A stretch of DNA of 64,000 nt from Gastranaerophilus sp944325835 (GTDB lineage: Bacteria > Cyanobacteriota > Vampirovibrionia > Gastranaerophilales > Gastranaerophilaceae): assembly GCA_963931575.1 (NCBI GenBank), contig OZ007029.1:434001-498000 (forward strand), given 5' to 3'. A model generated the notes under the pieces. That model saw only the letters and a list, made by a program, of their open reading frames with translations. It was not told the DNA's origin and searched no databases. The translations under genes were made by a program, and so were the position numbers. Shown here in pieces: positions 63,096-64,000 of the stretch (the stretch's first letter is position 1; each line of letters opens with the position of its first letter).

Positions 63096-64000
63096 TTTTT
63101 TATTGTGTTTTGATTGTATAAAAATCTTTATTTTTTCAAAAAATCCCGGAGCTTTGTCATTAGGTGAATTAGGTTTTAAATACTTTTCTTCCTGACCGAA
63201 TATGTCATAATCCTCCGCTCTGGTTTTCAATATATCAAATGTATACGGTTTACTTTTTATACAGGATTTATTTATCAAAAACAAATCCAGCAGGTTTGCT
63301 GAAACAAAAGAGTTATTATCCGGAGCCATATAAGGAAAAGAAATACTTAGTGCCTGCTCATCAAAGCCTTTGTCATTTATTCCTGACGGAATAAATAAAC
63401 TTTTCAGGTTGAGGTACCAGTATTCAAATATTTTACAATTACTGTTATTGTTGAATATATTTTTATCAATACATATCGTCGTATCATTATTATTTCGGGC
63501 ATGTTTCAAAATATGTCTATTAATAGTTTCTAAACCAACTTTGGTCCACACAATCGGGGCAAATATTATAAACTTATCTTTATTAATCTTTTCTGAACTT
63601 ATAAAGTAATTTCCACAGCTTAATATAGAATCTCCTGTTCCGACAATATCGTCCAATATTACAAATGCACTGTTTGAAGGATATTCGTTTAAGTCTTTCA
63701 TATCTGCTATTTGAACTATTTTATTTGAAGGAAAATTAAATAAATCCTTATACATTTTTATAAGGATATCAAAGCTTTTTACATTTCCAATTTTATCCTT
63801 TATCAGATACAGGTTTTCTTTTGGGATATTACGTTCCTGCAAATAACTTTCTATTTTGTTATTCATCTCTTCTAATGTTTCTATCATAGATTGTTTAGTG
63901 TATATATGGGTGTTTGAATTAAAGTATTCAACTATTGAATTACTTAGCTTTTTATATTCTTTTTTAGTCGAGGAATATTTATCTGCAATTGCTTCAATAG
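63093..64000 (-). CDS. Phosphoribosyltransferase-like protein, 5' end outside window
   Basis: The frame has no stop from the window edge (IEAIADKYSSTKKEY ...) through ATG 63887 to 63093, so the true start lies beyond 64000. The stretch SAFVILDDIVGTGDSILSCG matches the PRPP-binding loop of type I phosphoribosyltransferases (two acidic residues then GTG-S). The rest, with YWYLNLKSLFIPSG and SISFPYMAPDNNSFVSANLL, resembles PRTase-like proteins of conflict/defence loci rather than nucleotide salvage enzymes; this is inference. AT-rich, adjacent to a tRNA gene. Confidence 0.65.
   Translation of the reverse strand, partial: IEAIADKYSSTKKEYKKLSNSIVEYFNSNTHIYTKQSMIETLEEMNNKIESYLQERNIPKENLYLIKDKIGNVKSFDILIKMYKDLFNFPSNKIVQIADMKDLNEYPSNSAFVILDDIVGTGDSILSCGNYFISSEKINKDKFIIFAPIVWTKVGLETINRHILKHARNNNDTTICIDKNIFNNNSNCKIFEYWYLNLKSLFIPSGINDKGFDEQALSISFPYMAPDNNSFVSANLLDLFLINKSCIKSKPYTFDILKTRAEDYDIFGQEEKYLKPNSPNDKAPGFFEKIKIFIQSKHNKK

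Overview
The window is AT-rich bacterial chromosome from a diderm. Lipid A and LPS functions (lpxA, an LptF/G permease, a heptose kinase, an O-antigen ligase-type protein, manB/manC), a GH57 glucan enzyme, a DUF4330 protein and many proteins with the prepilin start 'FTMAEILL' suggest the non-photosynthetic cyanobacterial sister group (Melainabacteria/Vampirovibrionia, Gastranaerophilales type, usually gut). That placement is inference from gene content; there is no rRNA here to test it.

Layout: 1-2.7 kb, two tandem APC amino-acid permeases (the first cut by the window edge). 4.1-5.8 kb, GH57 enzyme. 7.2-13.7 kb, glmS, an orphan sugar-ABC permease, and an overlapping phosphomannomutase/PadR/DUF512 radical-SAM operon. 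13.9-21 kb, a very acidic membrane protein with an 18-residue tandem repeat, a sigma-like protein and a zinc-ribbon NTPase/TPR protein. 22.4-26.5 kb, envelope sugar genes. 26.7-28.4 kb, rimP-nusA. 29.5-34.8 kb, two small proteins, a TIGR03960/DUF2344 radical-SAM protein, RNase E/G and a small membrane protein. 36.6-43 kb, serS, a secreted TPR protein, manC. 44.4-49.5 kb, a coiled-coil protein, an LptF/G permease and two unrecognised proteins. 49.6-55.9 kb, two paralogous ~580-residue proteins in inverted orientation around rpsT and pnp. 56-64 kb, lpxA, an M29 aminopeptidase, two WYL-type regulators, tRNA-Met and the 3' part of a phosphoribosyltransferase-like gene.

The outstanding feature is a dispersed family of seven near-complete genes plus one wrecked copy, here called PV1-PV7 and the PV remnant. 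They are single-gene units scattered among housekeeping genes. Each has the same promoter (TTGAC-N17-CATAAT, or close to it), a similar Shine-Dalgarno and start, then after 10-11 codons a run of 12-15 G. A 50-115-residue spacer built from palindromic REP-like repeats follows, then a near-invariant prepilin signal and a mature domain of about 300 residues ending in a variable DUF1566/Lcl-like (C-type-lectin-like) module. Counting frames, only PV1 (12 G) is in frame in this assembly; the other six are one base away from an in-frame tract. This is the expected structure of a slipped-strand (phase-variable) contingency system controlling lectin-like pseudopilins. The REP-filled leader and the repeated fusion of a terminator arm with the -35 box are features I have not seen described. 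The inverted mosaic pair flanking rpsT-pnp, one copy preceded by an operator-like palindrome, may be a second source of surface variation.
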